Positions 35,931-44,893 of a DNA stretch of 64,000 nucleotides are shown piece by piece (the first letter of the stretch is position 1; every line of letters starts with the position of its first letter). The DNA is from Isoetes taiwanensis (Eukaryota; Streptophyta; Lycopodiopsida; Isoetales; Isoetaceae). Where the stretch lies: NCBI GenBank assembly GCA_021234155.1, contig JAJEKV010000070.1, forward strand, positions 4,678,754 through 4,742,753, in the 5' to 3' direction. Position numbers and translations under genes: made by a program. The notes beneath the pieces are model-generated. The model was not told the origin of the DNA. It worked only from the letters and a program-made list of their open reading frames with translations, and did not search any database.

Positions 35931-35945
35931 TCAAGGTGGGGAGAA
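35931..35945 (+). other. Polypurine tract of gypsy copy 1
   Basis: The purine run aaggtggggagaa sits directly before the 3' LTR start tgtgacg and would prime plus-strand DNA synthesis. Copy 2 has aaggtgggagaa in the same place. The same purine-rich word, caaggtggggaga, also occurs about 45 bp upstream. Confidence 0.75.
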
Positions 35946-36087
35946 TGTGACGTTCCAGCACAATATACGGTTCCAGGACGTATATTGTACTGCTTCGTCA
36001 CGCGTACACGCCACTCCGCCTGACGTGTACGCCGACGTGTAGCCAAGAGGGTAGCCCTAGGGCAACCTGCAGGGAATGTGCAATTAC

Positions 36088-36220
36088 TAATGTGCACATT
36101 TAACCATGTGCACATTAATCTAGGTGCACATTTTCCAAGGTGGACACTTTATGCCAAGTGGGCCATACCCAAGTGTGTAATAAATGTGCACACTTTCCAA
36201 TGTGCACATTTATTAATGTG
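36088..36220 (+). promoter_or_regulatory. Cluster of palindromic AATGTGCACATT words in the LTR U3
   Basis: The palindrome aatgtgcacatt and variants (catgtgcacatt, ggtgcacatt, aatgtgcacac) recur at least five times within 130 bp. The cluster is kept in the other LTRs (25,010-25,150; 50,210-50,400; 61,735-61,930). Clustered palindromes of this sort in U3 are candidate enhancer sites for dimeric activators; the factor is unknown. Confidence 0.5.
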
Positions 36221-37289
36221 GGCACACCTTTCCATGTGGCACTTTTGCCACCTATTCCATTAAAGGCAAGTGGGCCCATTCCCAATTATCCCACATGCCT
36301 AAAGTGGATAATTGGAAACCCTAACCACCCCCCTTGTCTATTTAGGAATAGAAACCCTAACTTGCCCATTTTCGTTTCTAGGGTTTTAGAGCTCTGTTTT
36401 GGCTGCCCCAAGGGTCAAAACCGTCTCCCAGACGCTGTCTGAGAGAATTGCACCATTAGTTTCCCTTGATTCGAGCATTCCAGTAGGATGGTCGAACTCA
36501 GGCCAGGAGGAGCCCCTCAAGGATCAGGTATTTTGCCAATTTAATAGCCTAAACCCTCTTTTAGTCATTTAGCTAGTAGGGTTAGCATATTAAATTGCCC
36601 ATAGCAGCCTTCTAGGTCTCTAGATACCAGACTCTAACTAAAGAACCTAATCTTTATTATAATGTTTTAGGGTGTGTCTTGAACCACGCCCTAATTTCGA
36701 CGGTCGAGATTTCACGCCCTAATTTCGACGGTCGAGATTCGTTTGACTATTCCATTCTTGGTTTGGGTCGTATTCTTCTGGCTTGCGGAAAAAATGCTGG
36801 CGGCCCGATCCTTGCAGGTCTTTTTGAAGCTAGGTATGGCCGGAAGAGCAGCATATGATGCTGCTGGCGTATGGCCTAACTTCCTCTGTGGACGCCTGCA
36901 CTGCAGAGCCCGGATTCAATTTTGGACCTGTGGAGCTTCAGCCAGCGATCTTGGCCTGCGGCTGGAGCAGCCAGCTATGGAGGTATGGTCTGACTTCGCT
37001 GCCTCTTGCCTTTGATGCGGTCGCAAAGAACGAACTCCGGCGAGCAGTTTCGAGGTAACTTTTACAAAGAAGCAGAGAAAGATGTAAGCTTCATTTGATG
37101 ATTAAAGCTCCATGTTTATTTTTCCCTAGATCGACATGTGCTCTTGATGAATACGAGCTTCGCTCTCTCTTTGCTATGGTCTACTTCTGTGTGCTTTAAC
37201 TTCACCTCTTTTGGATTCAGATGATTCCTGGAGCAGCCAGCTATGGAGGTATGGTCTGACTTTGCTGCCTCTTGCCTTTGATGCGGTCT

Positions 37290-38235
37290 GTGAGCAGCTT
37301 CTGGATTTGGAAATTTTGAGCATAAGGGGAAGAACTGCCCTAAGGTAATTATTCTATACATGAGTTGCATTTTAAGCTGAACATACGATGTGCAGTTTCT
37401 TTTGTCTTCTAATTGCGTTTTGATATTTGTGTGTTTCTTATTAGATGTCTGAATGCCATTATTGTGGTAACTCTGGTCACAAGGCAAAGGCTTGCCCTCA
37501 GAACATCCTTGGAAACTTCAAAGGAGATGTCTCATGCTATAATTGTGGTGAATTTGGTCACTCTGGCATGGTTTGTTCACTGGCTTTATTAGTTTTTTGT
37601 ATTATGAAGTATATAGTGATTATCCATCTGCTGCAATGTAGGGCTGTGCAAAGTCGCGACATGCTAGAGAAAAACCTGCTGAAAGACCTGCACAAACGTG
37701 CTACAAATGTGGAGAGGAAGGACATTATGCCCGTGGGTGTATGAAAATTCCAAATGTATGTACAACCCCTTGGTTCCATGCATGTTCGGTTGCCTATTTA
37801 GATGGCTGCTCTTCAATTAACTGTACCTTATCTATTCAGATTGTGAAGTGTTACATTTGCAAGCAAAGTGGCCATTTATGCTGTCAAAACATCCTTGGAA
37901 ACTTCAAAGGAGATGTCTCATGCTTACCTTATCTATTCATATTGTGAAGTGTTACATTTGCAAGCAAAGTGGCCATTTATGCTGTCAAAACATCCTTGGA
38001 AACTTCAAAGGAGATGTCTCATGCTATAATTGTGGTGAATTTGGTCACTCTGGCATGGTTTGTTCACTGCCTTTATTAGTTTTTTGTATTATGAAGTATA
38101 TAGTGATTATCCATCTGCTGCAATGTAGGGCTGTGCAAAGTCGCGACATGCTAGAGAAAAACCTGCTGAAAGACCTGCACAAACGTGCTACAAATGTGGA
38201 GAGGAAGGACATTATGCCCGTGGGTGTATGAAAAT
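37290..38235 (+). pseudogene. Captured exons of a CCHC zinc-knuckle protein gene
   Basis: Exon-like blocks with splice signals are visible: one ending in HKGKNCPK before gtaatt (about 37,345); one after attag at 37445-37570 with CHYCGNSGHKAKAC and CYNCGEFGHSGM before gtttgt; one after gtag from 37642 beginning GCAKSRHA and containing CYKCGEEGHYARGC before gtatgt; one after ttcag at 37840 with CYICKQSGHL. The exon 37570/37642 junction completes a C-x2-C-x4-H-x4-C knuckle, which supports the intron call. The last block is duplicated in tandem and fused to a second copy of the 37501-37740 region. Proteins with runs of such knuckles bind single-stranded nucleic acid. No full gene is present; retained introns show capture at DNA level. 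Confidence 0.8.
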
Positions 38236-38853
38236 TACAACCCCTTGGTTCCATGCATGTTCTGTTGTAATTCATATGGCAGTGTATTTGAGGATATCCA
38301 TGTTTTGCCTGAACTGTGGGGTTTTGCAGAAAAGGAAAAGGTGGCATGAACCATGGGACTCTGGAGATCTCTTTACATTGTTAAGCACTTTTTGAAAAAA
38401 GCGAGCTTTTGAGTGATACATGTAGAAAGATGTGGATGTGATGCACGTAGAAAGATGTGGATGCAACAAGGGTATATAATTAAATTATTTTTGTTCTATG
38501 AAGCATATGTATTGTATTAAATCATCTAAGAGAAAATATAAAGACTATTCTTAGATTCAATTAATATGATGATATGATTAGAGTTTTCCCTATCTTATCA
38601 TTCTATTTATTGTAAAAAGTAGCATGCAATGATGATTTAGCTCATATGCAATGGAATCTTTCGTTCTAGGTTTCTACAATACTACAAACTTATGAGTGTT
38701 AATATTGCTCATTCATTTACTTTGTCTAAATTTGAAGCAAGTTTGATACACGGTTCTCAAATTCACAAGTAGGTAACACATTACTACAAAAAAGCCTTAC
38801 CCCAACAACACTCCTGAACAAATACTCTTCGTGTACGAATATAAAATATATGG

Positions 38854-38883
38854 AGTGCCCACCGAAGGTGGGCACTTTACTAG
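38854..38883 (+). other. Helitron 3' terminus hairpin and CTAG
   Basis: The stem agtgcccacc/ggtgggcact with loop GAA is followed by ttaCTAG. In Helitrons this hairpin marks the end of rolling-circle transfer. Confidence 0.9.
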
Positions 38884-39843
38884 TTCTATGATATAGATTA
38901 GATCTAGTTCTTTAGTTCTTATGTGATGTATGTGGATGATGTACCTCTATGAACTCCTTGTATTGGGAAGGGGGGTAGAGACCTAAAGCTTGGTAGTAGA
39001 TGCTCCTAGATTAGCCTCTCTAGCACACTATAGATTCGGCCTGTGTACAAGAACCACACCTGGTTGTGGGTGAAGGGACTAGACTGGCTTATAAGGAGGT
39101 TCATGTTCTGACTCCTGAACGATCCCCCTGGTGTGTAATGTCTACCGGGGATCATAGTGACTAGGTCTAATGGCTTGCCACTGAGTGTGGGCAAGGCATG
39201 GGCTCGACACCCGTGAAGTGGGGTTCACTTTCCATTGGGTTCAAGTCGAATAAGGGCAGTGGCCCTCTAGTCTCCTTGAGTCAGCATGTAGATCTCTGGA
39301 GGAAGAGATCCCTACCTGCCCCATCGGAACTGGGGAGATGTAACCCAGGATATAGCCCCCTCGGCTATGCATCCGGCGGGCTACAGTCAGGTCCCAACAC
39401 TTTTCAGCCTACTCTGCAAAGTGTGCACAGGAGGGGCGGATGGAGTGGACAACCCAATGCCATGTTCTTATGCCAGCCAAATCCATTGCTATGAATTCTG
39501 TCTGCGATGAACTCTGGAGACCCAAGCCGTCAGTCATCCCCATGCGTCTGAGCCTTGGGTAGGATCCCCTATATGCATTGTGCTGATCATTGTCTATGCA
39601 GATGTGGTATGCCACCCTTCGAGGTGGCTATGTGTTGCTCTTATGTACTGACATGTATGTTTACGCTTCCGCAGCTAGGTAGGCCCTGAGGGAGACGGGG
39701 TAAAATGACCCCTTCACTCTTCCCATCGAACCCGCCCAGGGAAAAGGTTCTTGTGAAGGGCCCCGACGGCATGGAGCTGGTATGGGGGAAGAACTCCTGT
39801 TTGTATACGGTGAGTGCACCGTATACGAGTAGGGGACGTCACA

Positions 39844-39904
39844 CTCTCGAACCCACAATCTCTTGATTAGAAGTCAAATGCCTTATCCATTAGGCCACGA
39901 GAGC
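39844..39904 (-). pseudogene. tRNA-Arg(TCT), truncated at the gypsy insertion
   Basis: It lacks about 10 bp of T stem and acceptor compared with full copies. The identical deletion is present at 43476-43538, so the gypsy element may have entered an already shortened copy. Confidence 0.85.
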
Positions 39905-39965
39905 CTTCCAACTTTGATTTGATAATCAACAATATAATCACAAGACCTATGACTTCGTTTAAATA

Positions 39966-40039
39966 TGCTTTCGCTGAGAGTCGAACTCGAGACCTCCCGC
40001 TTACTAAATGGGTGCTCTAAACAACTGAGCTACCAAAGC
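39966..40039 (-). tRNA. tRNA-Thr(AGT), type B
   Basis: 74 nt, minus strand. Loop TTAGTAA gives anticodon AGT. Acceptor GCTTTGG pairs with CGAAAGC except at one position. Type B differs from type A in the D loop (one G of the GG pair is T), so a tertiary contact is weakened. This copy has an A-C mismatch in the anticodon stem. Confidence 0.75.
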
Positions 40040-40095
40040 TTCAACACCTCAGATTATAACAACATATATCACTTTCACCTCCACTTTCTTTTGCA

Positions 40096-40168
40096 CACTC
40101 TCGATGGGACTCGAACCCACAATCTCTTGATTAGAAGTCAAATGCCTTATCCATTAAGCCACGAGAGC
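40096..40168 (-). tRNA. tRNA-Arg(TCT)
   Basis: 73 nt, minus strand. Acceptor GCTCTCG pairs with CGAGAGT (G-T at the end), D stem GCCT/AGGC, anticodon loop CTTCTAA with anticodon TCT, variable loop AGATT, T arm GTGGG-TTCGAGT-CCCAT, discriminator G, no intron. This matches the usual eukaryotic tRNA-Arg(TCT). This copy has a wobble pair in the D stem. The upstream TTGCAAG supplies the CAA motif common before plant tRNA genes. Confidence 0.9.
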
Positions 40169-40604
40169 CTTGCAATTTTGATTTGATAATCAACAATATA
40201 ATCACAGAACCAAGCCATATGAGTACGCATCTTCCTTTTAATATTACCTAACCAATTGAGATATAAGCCAAAAGTTACTACTAGTAGTCAAAGCCACGTC
40301 TTATGGGCAAGAAAAGATAAACGATAGATGCCGTAAATGAGTAAATATCCAAGATAATTGAATCTAAACAATCATTCTCACGTCGGTCTCTTGCTATAGC
40401 AATATGTAGATGAGGTCACGAGTCAATTGCCACTTAAACGAAAAAAAAAATTAGTAGTGAAGAACACATCGTAATGCATGTTGCCAAATATAAAGAGAAG
40501 CATTATTGGGTAAAACAACCAAGTACAAGTCACTTCTTCCTAGTATATCAATAAAGAGATTTGATGCGTTTAAAAATGAAACTCCTTGCAGGCCATTATC
40601 ACTT

Positions 40605-40678
40605 TGCTTTCATTGAGAGTCGAACTCAAGACCTCCCACTTACTAAACGGGTGCTCTAACCAACTGAGCTACAAAAGC
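40605..40678 (-). tRNA. tRNA-Thr(AGT), type A
   Basis: 74 nt. Acceptor GCTTTTG pairs with TGAAAGC, D arm GCTC-AGTTGGTTA-GAGC, anticodon loop TTAGTAA, T arm TTGAG-TTCGACT-CTCAA, discriminator A. This is the canonical type of the array. The gene itself contains a T4 run in the acceptor stem, a possible weak Pol III stop. This copy has one G-T pair in the anticodon stem. Confidence 0.9.
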
Positions 40679-40734
40679 TTCAACACCTTAGTTTAAAACA
40701 AAGTTATTACTTTCACCTCCACTTTCTTTTTGCA

Positions 40735-40807
40735 CACTCTCGATGGGACTCGAACCCACAATCTCTTGATTAGAAGTCAAATGCCTTATCGATTAGGCCA
40801 CGAGAGC
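40735..40807 (-). tRNA. tRNA-Arg(TCT)
   Basis: All stems pair. The D loop reads ATCGATA instead of ATGGATA, so the G18-G19 pair is damaged and folding may be weaker than in sister copies. Confidence 0.8.
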
Positions 40808-40882
40808 CTTCCAAGTTTGATTTGATAATCAACATTATAATCACAAGACCTATCCCTAGGAGTACACGGCTACGTTTAAATA

Positions 40883-40955
40883 TGCTTTCGCTGAGATTCG
40901 AACTCAAGACCTCCCGCTTACTAAACGGGTGCTCTAAACAATGAGCTACCAAAGC
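40883..40955 (-). tRNA. tRNA-Thr(AGT), type B
   Basis: One base shorter in the D loop than other type B copies, and the T loop reads TTCGAAT. Function is less certain than for type A. Confidence 0.7.
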
Positions 40956-41011
40956 TTCAACACCTCAGATTATAACAACATATATCACTTTCACCTCCAC
41001 TTTCTTTTGCA

Positions 41012-41084
41012 CACTCTCGTTGGGACTCGAACCCACAATCTCTTGATTAGAAGTCAAATGCCTTATCCATTAGGCCACGAGAGC
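41012..41084 (-). tRNA. tRNA-Arg(TCT)
   Basis: It has one mismatch at the outer end of the T stem (CCCAA instead of CCCAT) and is otherwise at consensus. Confidence 0.85.
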
Positions 41085-41520
41085 CTTGCAATTTTGATTT
41101 GATAATTAACAATATAATCACAGAACCAAGCCATATGAGTACGCATCTTCCTTTTAATATTACCTAACCAATTGAGATATAAGCCAAAAGTTACTACTAG
41201 TAGTCAAAGCCACGTCTTATGGGCAAGAAAAGATAAACGATAGATGCCGTAAATGAGTAGATATTCAAGATAATTGAATCTAAACAATCATTCTCACGTC
41301 GGTCTCTTGCTATAGCAATATGTAGATGAGGTCACGAGTCAATTGCCACTTAAATGAAAAAAAAAATTAGTAGTGAAGAACACATCGTAATGCATGTTGC
41401 CAAATATAAAGAGAAGCATTATTGGGTAAAACAACCAAGTACAAGTCACTTCTTCCTAGTATATCAAACAAGAGATTTGATGCGTTTAGAAATGAAACTC
41501 CTTGCAGGCCATTATCACTT

Positions 41521-41594
41521 TGCTTTCATTGAGAGTCGAACTCAAGACCTCCCGCTTACTAAACGGGTGCTCTAACCAACTAAGCTACAAAAGC
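41521..41594 (-). tRNA. tRNA-Thr(AGT), type A
   Basis: The D stem has a G-T wobble (GCTT for GCTC); all other stems pair. Confidence 0.88.
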
Positions 41595-41652
41595 TTCAAC
41601 ACCTCAGTGTAAAACAAAGTATTATCACTTTCACCTCCACTTTCTTTTTGAA

Positions 41653-41725
41653 CACTCTCGATGGGACTCGAACCCACAATCTCTTGATTAGAAGTCAAAT
41701 GCCTTATCCATTAGGCCACGAGAGC
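41653..41725 (-). tRNA. tRNA-Arg(TCT)
   Basis: Consensus copy, followed on its 3' side by aacac where sister copies have gcacac. Confidence 0.92.
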
Positions 41726-41800
41726 CTTCCAACTTTGATTTGATAATCAACACTATAATCACAAGACCTATCCATAGGAGTACACGGCTACGTTTAAATA

Positions 41801-41874
41801 TGCTTTCGCTGAGAGTCGAACTCAAGACCTCCCGCTTACTAAACGGGTGCTCTAAACAACTGAGCTACCAAAGC
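41801..41874 (-). tRNA. tRNA-Thr(AGT), type B
   Basis: The T stem is TTGAG, as in type A, so it pairs better than other type B copies. The D loop still has the G-to-T change. Confidence 0.8.
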
Positions 41875-41930
41875 TTCAACACCTCAAATTATAACAACAT
41901 ATATCACTTTCACCTCCACTTTCTTTTGCA

Positions 41931-42003
41931 CACTCTCGATGGGACTCGAACCCACAATCTCTTGATTAGAAGTCAAATGCCTTATCCATTAGGCCACGAG
42001 AGC
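41931..42003 (-). tRNA. tRNA-Arg(TCT)
   Basis: Consensus copy with every stem paired. Confidence 0.92.
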
Positions 42004-42439
42004 CTTGCAATTTTGATTTGATAATCAACAATATAATCACAGAACCAAGCCATATGAGTACGCATCTTCCTTTTAATATTACCTAACCAATTGAGATATA
42101 AGCCAAAAGTTACTACTAGTAGTCAAAGCCACGTCTTATGGGCAAGAAAAGATAAACGATAGATGCCGTAAATGAGTAGATATCCAAGATAATTGAATCT
42201 AAACAATCATTCTCACGTCGGTCTCTTGCTATAGCAATATGTAGATGAGGTCACGAGTCAATTGCCACTTAAACGAAAAAAAAAAATAGTAGTGAAGAAC
42301 ACATCGTAATGCATGTTGCCAAATATCAAGAGAAGCATTATTGGGTAAAACAACCAAGTACAAGTCACTTCTTCCTAGCATATCAATAAAGAGATTTGAT
42401 GCGTTTAGAAATGAAACTCCTTGCAAGCCATTATCACTT

Positions 42440-42513
42440 TGCTTTCATTGAGAGTCGAACTCAAGACCTCCCGCTTACTAAACGGGTGCTCTAAACAACT
42501 GAGCTACAAAAGC
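42440..42513 (-). tRNA. tRNA-Thr(AGT), type A with a type B D loop
   Basis: The body is type A, but the D loop is AGTTGTTTA. This looks like exchange between the two Thr types within the array. Confidence 0.85.
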
Positions 42514-42571
42514 TTCAACACCTTAGTTTAAAACAAAGTATTATCACTTTCATCTCCACATTCTTTTTGCA

Positions 42572-42644
42572 CACTCTCGATGGGACTCGAACCCACAATC
42601 ACTTGATTAGAAGTCAAATGCCTTATCCATTAGGCCACGAGAGC
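42572..42644 (-). tRNA. tRNA-Arg(TCT)
   Basis: The variable loop is TGATT instead of AGATT, a change shared with the copy at 44385; stems are intact. Confidence 0.9.
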
Positions 42645-42706
42645 CTTCCAACTTTGATTTGATAATCAACACTATAATCACAAGACCTATCCATAGGAGT
42701 ACACGG

Positions 42707-42772
42707 CTGAGAGTCGAACTCGAGACCTCCCGCTTACTAAACGGATGCTCTAAACAACTGAGCTACCAAAGC
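42707..42772 (-). pseudogene. tRNA-Thr(AGT) type B, 3' end deleted
   Basis: About 20 bp are missing, covering most of the 3' acceptor strand (acggct joins directly to gagagtcg). The same deletion is at 44520, so it spread by unit duplication. Confidence 0.85.
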
Positions 42773-42828
42773 TTCAACACCTCAAATTATAACAACATAT
42801 ATCACTTTCACCTCCACTTTCTTTTGCA

Positions 42829-42901
42829 CACTCTCGATGGGACTCGAACCCACAATCTCTTGATTAGAAGTCAAATGCCTTATCCATTAGGCCACGAGAG
42901 C
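42829..42901 (-). tRNA. tRNA-Arg(TCT)
   Basis: Consensus copy lying upstream, on the minus strand, of a truncated Thr copy. Confidence 0.92.
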
Positions 42902-43343
42902 CTTGCAATTTTGATTTGATAATCAACAATATAATCACAGAACCAAGCCATATGAGTACGCATCTTCCTTTTAATATTACCTAACCAATTGAGATATAAG
43001 CCAAAAGTTACTACTAGTAGTCAAAGCCACGTCTTATGGGCAAGAAAAGATAAACGATAGTTGCCGTAAATGAGTAGATATCTAAGATAATTGAATCTAA
43101 ACAATCATTCTCGCGTCCGTCTCTTGCTATAGCAATATGTAGATGAGGTCACGAGTCAATTGCCACTTAAACGAAAAAAAAAAAAAAAATTAGTAGTGAA
43201 GAACACATCGTAATGCATGTTGCCAAATATCAAGAGAAGCATTATTGGGTAAAACAACCAAGTACAAGTCACTTCTTCCTAGCATATCAATAAAGAGATT
43301 TGATGCGTTTAGAAATGAAACTCCTTGCAAGCCATTATCACTT

Positions 43344-43417
43344 TGCTTTCATTGAGAGTCGAACTCAAGACCTCCCGCTTACTAAACGGGTGCTCTAACC
43401 AACTGAGCTACAAAAGC
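43344..43417 (-). tRNA. tRNA-Thr(AGT), type A
   Basis: Consensus type A copy with the full GG in the D loop. Confidence 0.92.
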
Positions 43418-43475
43418 TTCAACACCTCAGTTTAAAACAAAGTATTATCACTTTCACCTCCACTTTCTTTTTGCA

Positions 43476-43538
43476 CACTCTCGAACCCACAATCTCTTGA
43501 TTAGAAGTCAAATGCCTTATCCATTAGGCCACGAGAGC
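43476..43538 (-). pseudogene. tRNA-Arg(TCT) with a 10-bp T-arm deletion
   Basis: The deletion removes atgggactcg, the 3' side of the T arm and the junction to the acceptor; no T arm can form. Confidence 0.88.
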
Positions 43539-43613
43539 CTTCCAACTTTGATTTGATAATCAACACTATAATCACAAGACCTATCCATAGGAGTACACGG
43601 CTACGTTTAAATA

Positions 43614-43687
43614 TGCTTTCGCTGAGAGTCGAACTCGAGACCTCCCGCTTACTAAACGGGTGCTCTAAACAACTGAGCTACCAAAGC
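43614..43687 (-). tRNA. tRNA-Thr(AGT), type B
   Basis: Type B consensus. The T stem TCGAG/CTCAG has one C-A mismatch. Confidence 0.78.
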
Positions 43688-43743
43688 TTCAACACCTCAG
43701 ATTATAACAACATATATCACTTTCACCTCCACTTTCTTTTGCA

Positions 43744-43816
43744 CACTCTCGATGGGACTCGAACCCACAATCTCTTGATTAGAAGTCAAATGCCTTATCC
43801 ATTAGGCCACGAGAGC
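43744..43816 (-). tRNA. tRNA-Arg(TCT)
   Basis: Consensus copy; its flanks match those of the copies at 41931 and 42829. Confidence 0.92.
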
Positions 43817-44252
43817 CTTGCAATTTTGATTTGATAATCAACAATATAATCACAGAACCAAGCCATATGAGTACGCATCTTCCTTTTAATATTACCTAAC
43901 CAATTGAGATATAAGCCAAAAGTTACTACTAGTAGTCAAAGCCACGTCTTATGGGCAAGAAAAGATAAACGATAGATGTCGTAAATGAGTAGATATCCAA
44001 GATAATTGAATCTAAACAATCATTCTCACGTCGGTCTCTTGCTATGGCAATATGTAGATGAGGTCACGAGTCAATTGCCACTTAAACGAAAAAAAAAATT
44101 AGTAGTGAAGAACACATCGTAATGCATGTTGCCAAATATCAAGAGAAGCATTATTGGGTAAAACAACCAAGTACAAGTCACTTCTTCCTAGCATATCAAT
44201 AAAGAGATTTGATGCGTTTAGAAATGAAACTCCTTGCAAGCCATTATCACTT

Positions 44253-44326
44253 TGCTTTCATTGAGAGTCGAACTCAAGACCTCCCGCTTACTAAACGGGT
44301 GCTCTAACCAACTGAGCTACAAAAGC
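44253..44326 (-). tRNA. tRNA-Thr(AGT), type A
   Basis: Consensus type A copy. The nearest T4 downstream of it on the minus strand is about 90 nt away. Confidence 0.92.
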
Positions 44327-44384
44327 TTCAACACCTTAGTTTAAAACAAAGTATTATCACTTTCATCTCCACTTTCTTTTTGCA

Positions 44385-44457
44385 CACTCTCGATGGGACT
44401 CGAACCCACAATCACTTGATTAGAAGTCAAATGCCTTATCCATTAGGCCACGAGAGC
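44385..44457 (-). tRNA. tRNA-Arg(TCT)
   Basis: Variable loop TGATT; otherwise at consensus. Confidence 0.9.
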
Positions 44458-44519
44458 CTTCCAACTTTGATTTGATAATCAACACTATAATCACAAGACC
44501 TATCCATAGGAGTACACGG

Positions 44520-44585
44520 CTGAGAGTCGAACTCGAGACCTCCCGCTTACTAAACGGGTGCTCTAAACAACTGAGCTACCAAAGC
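44520..44585 (-). pseudogene. tRNA-Thr(AGT) type B, 3' end deleted
   Basis: Same deletion as at 42707. The anticodon arm is at consensus. Confidence 0.85.
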
Positions 44586-44641
44586 TTCAACACCTCAAAT
44601 TATAACAACATATATCACTTTCACCTTCACTTTCTTTTGCA

Positions 44642-44714
44642 CACTCTCGATGGGACTCGAACCCACAATCTCTTGATTAGAAGTCAAATGCCTTATCCAT
44701 TAGGCCACGAGAGC
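44642..44714 (-). tRNA. tRNA-Arg(TCT)
   Basis: Consensus copy, the last complete gene before the Helitron cut at 44894. Confidence 0.92.
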
Positions 44715-44893
44715 CTTGCAATTTTGATTTGATAATCAACAATATAATCACAGAACCAAGCCATATGAGTACGCATCTTCCTTTTAATATTACCTAACCA
44801 ATTGAGATATAAGCCAAAAGTTACTACTAGTAGCCAAAGCCACGTCTTATGGGCAAGAAAAGATAAACGATAGTTGCCGTAAATGAGTAGATA

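Larger units (their letters stand above)
36651..38883 (+). mobile_element. Helitron with captured zinc-knuckle gene fragments
   Basis: It begins TCTTTATTATAATGTTTT and ends with a 10-bp hairpin followed by TTTACTAG, inserted between A (36650) and T (38884) without target duplication. These are the defining Helitron ends. Removing it restores the LTR. It has no Rep/helicase gene and is non-autonomous. Its start matches those at 44894, 47320 and 49160, so they form one family. The first 640 bp contain a duplicated block around gctatggaggtatggtctga (36,975 and 37,240) from an unknown source. Confidence 0.9.
24877..39843 (+). mobile_element. Ty3/gypsy chromovirus carrying a histone H3-like gene, copy 1
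   Basis: A complete element in the order LTR, primer-binding site, H3-like ORF1, ORF2, gag, protease, RT, (RNase H deleted), integrase with chromodomain, polypurine tract, LTR. The 5-bp target CTCTC flanks it (24872-24876 and 39844-39848), and the target was the end of a tRNA-Arg copy. Integrase after RT marks Ty3/gypsy order, and the C-terminal chromodomain marks a chromovirus. The two genes ahead of gag are extra to the usual plan. The 3' LTR is split by a Helitron. Two in-frame stops and the RNase H deletion mean this copy could not move without help. A second copy at 50076 shares the architecture. Confidence 0.93.
35946..39843 (+). repeat. 3' LTR of gypsy copy 1, split by a Helitron
   Basis: The LTR occupies 35946-36650 and 38884-39843, about 1.67 kb together. 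It starts tgtgacg, ends gtcaca, and is followed by the CTCTC target repeat. It differs from the 5' LTR by numerous small indels and substitutions, far more than the open H3-like frame would lead one to expect. Confidence 0.88.
39844..44893 (-). repeat. Clean tRNA-Arg/tRNA-Thr tandem array, segment D
   Basis: Five and a half units of about 904-919 bp. On the minus strand each unit reads Arg, Thr type B, Arg, Thr type A, then about 450 bp of spacer with a T8-T17 run. Type A starts in adjacent units are 916, 919, 904 and 909 bp apart. Full-length genes here are 10 Arg, 5 Thr A and 4 Thr B; 2 Arg and 2 Thr B are truncated. Units are nearly identical, in contrast with segments A-C. The spacer holds the palindrome ACTACTAGTAGT in every unit. 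Confidence 0.95.

Noticed and set aside
39965-44732. Repeated 73-93 codon plus-strand frames with near-identical proteins across the array
   Set aside because: They are antisense readings of the tRNA genes and their spacers, repeated because the unit is repeated.
39844-44893. CRISPR-like or satellite-only reading of the tandem array
   Set aside because: The repeated parts fold as tRNAs with correct anticodon loops, and the unit size and spacer identity do not fit a CRISPR array.
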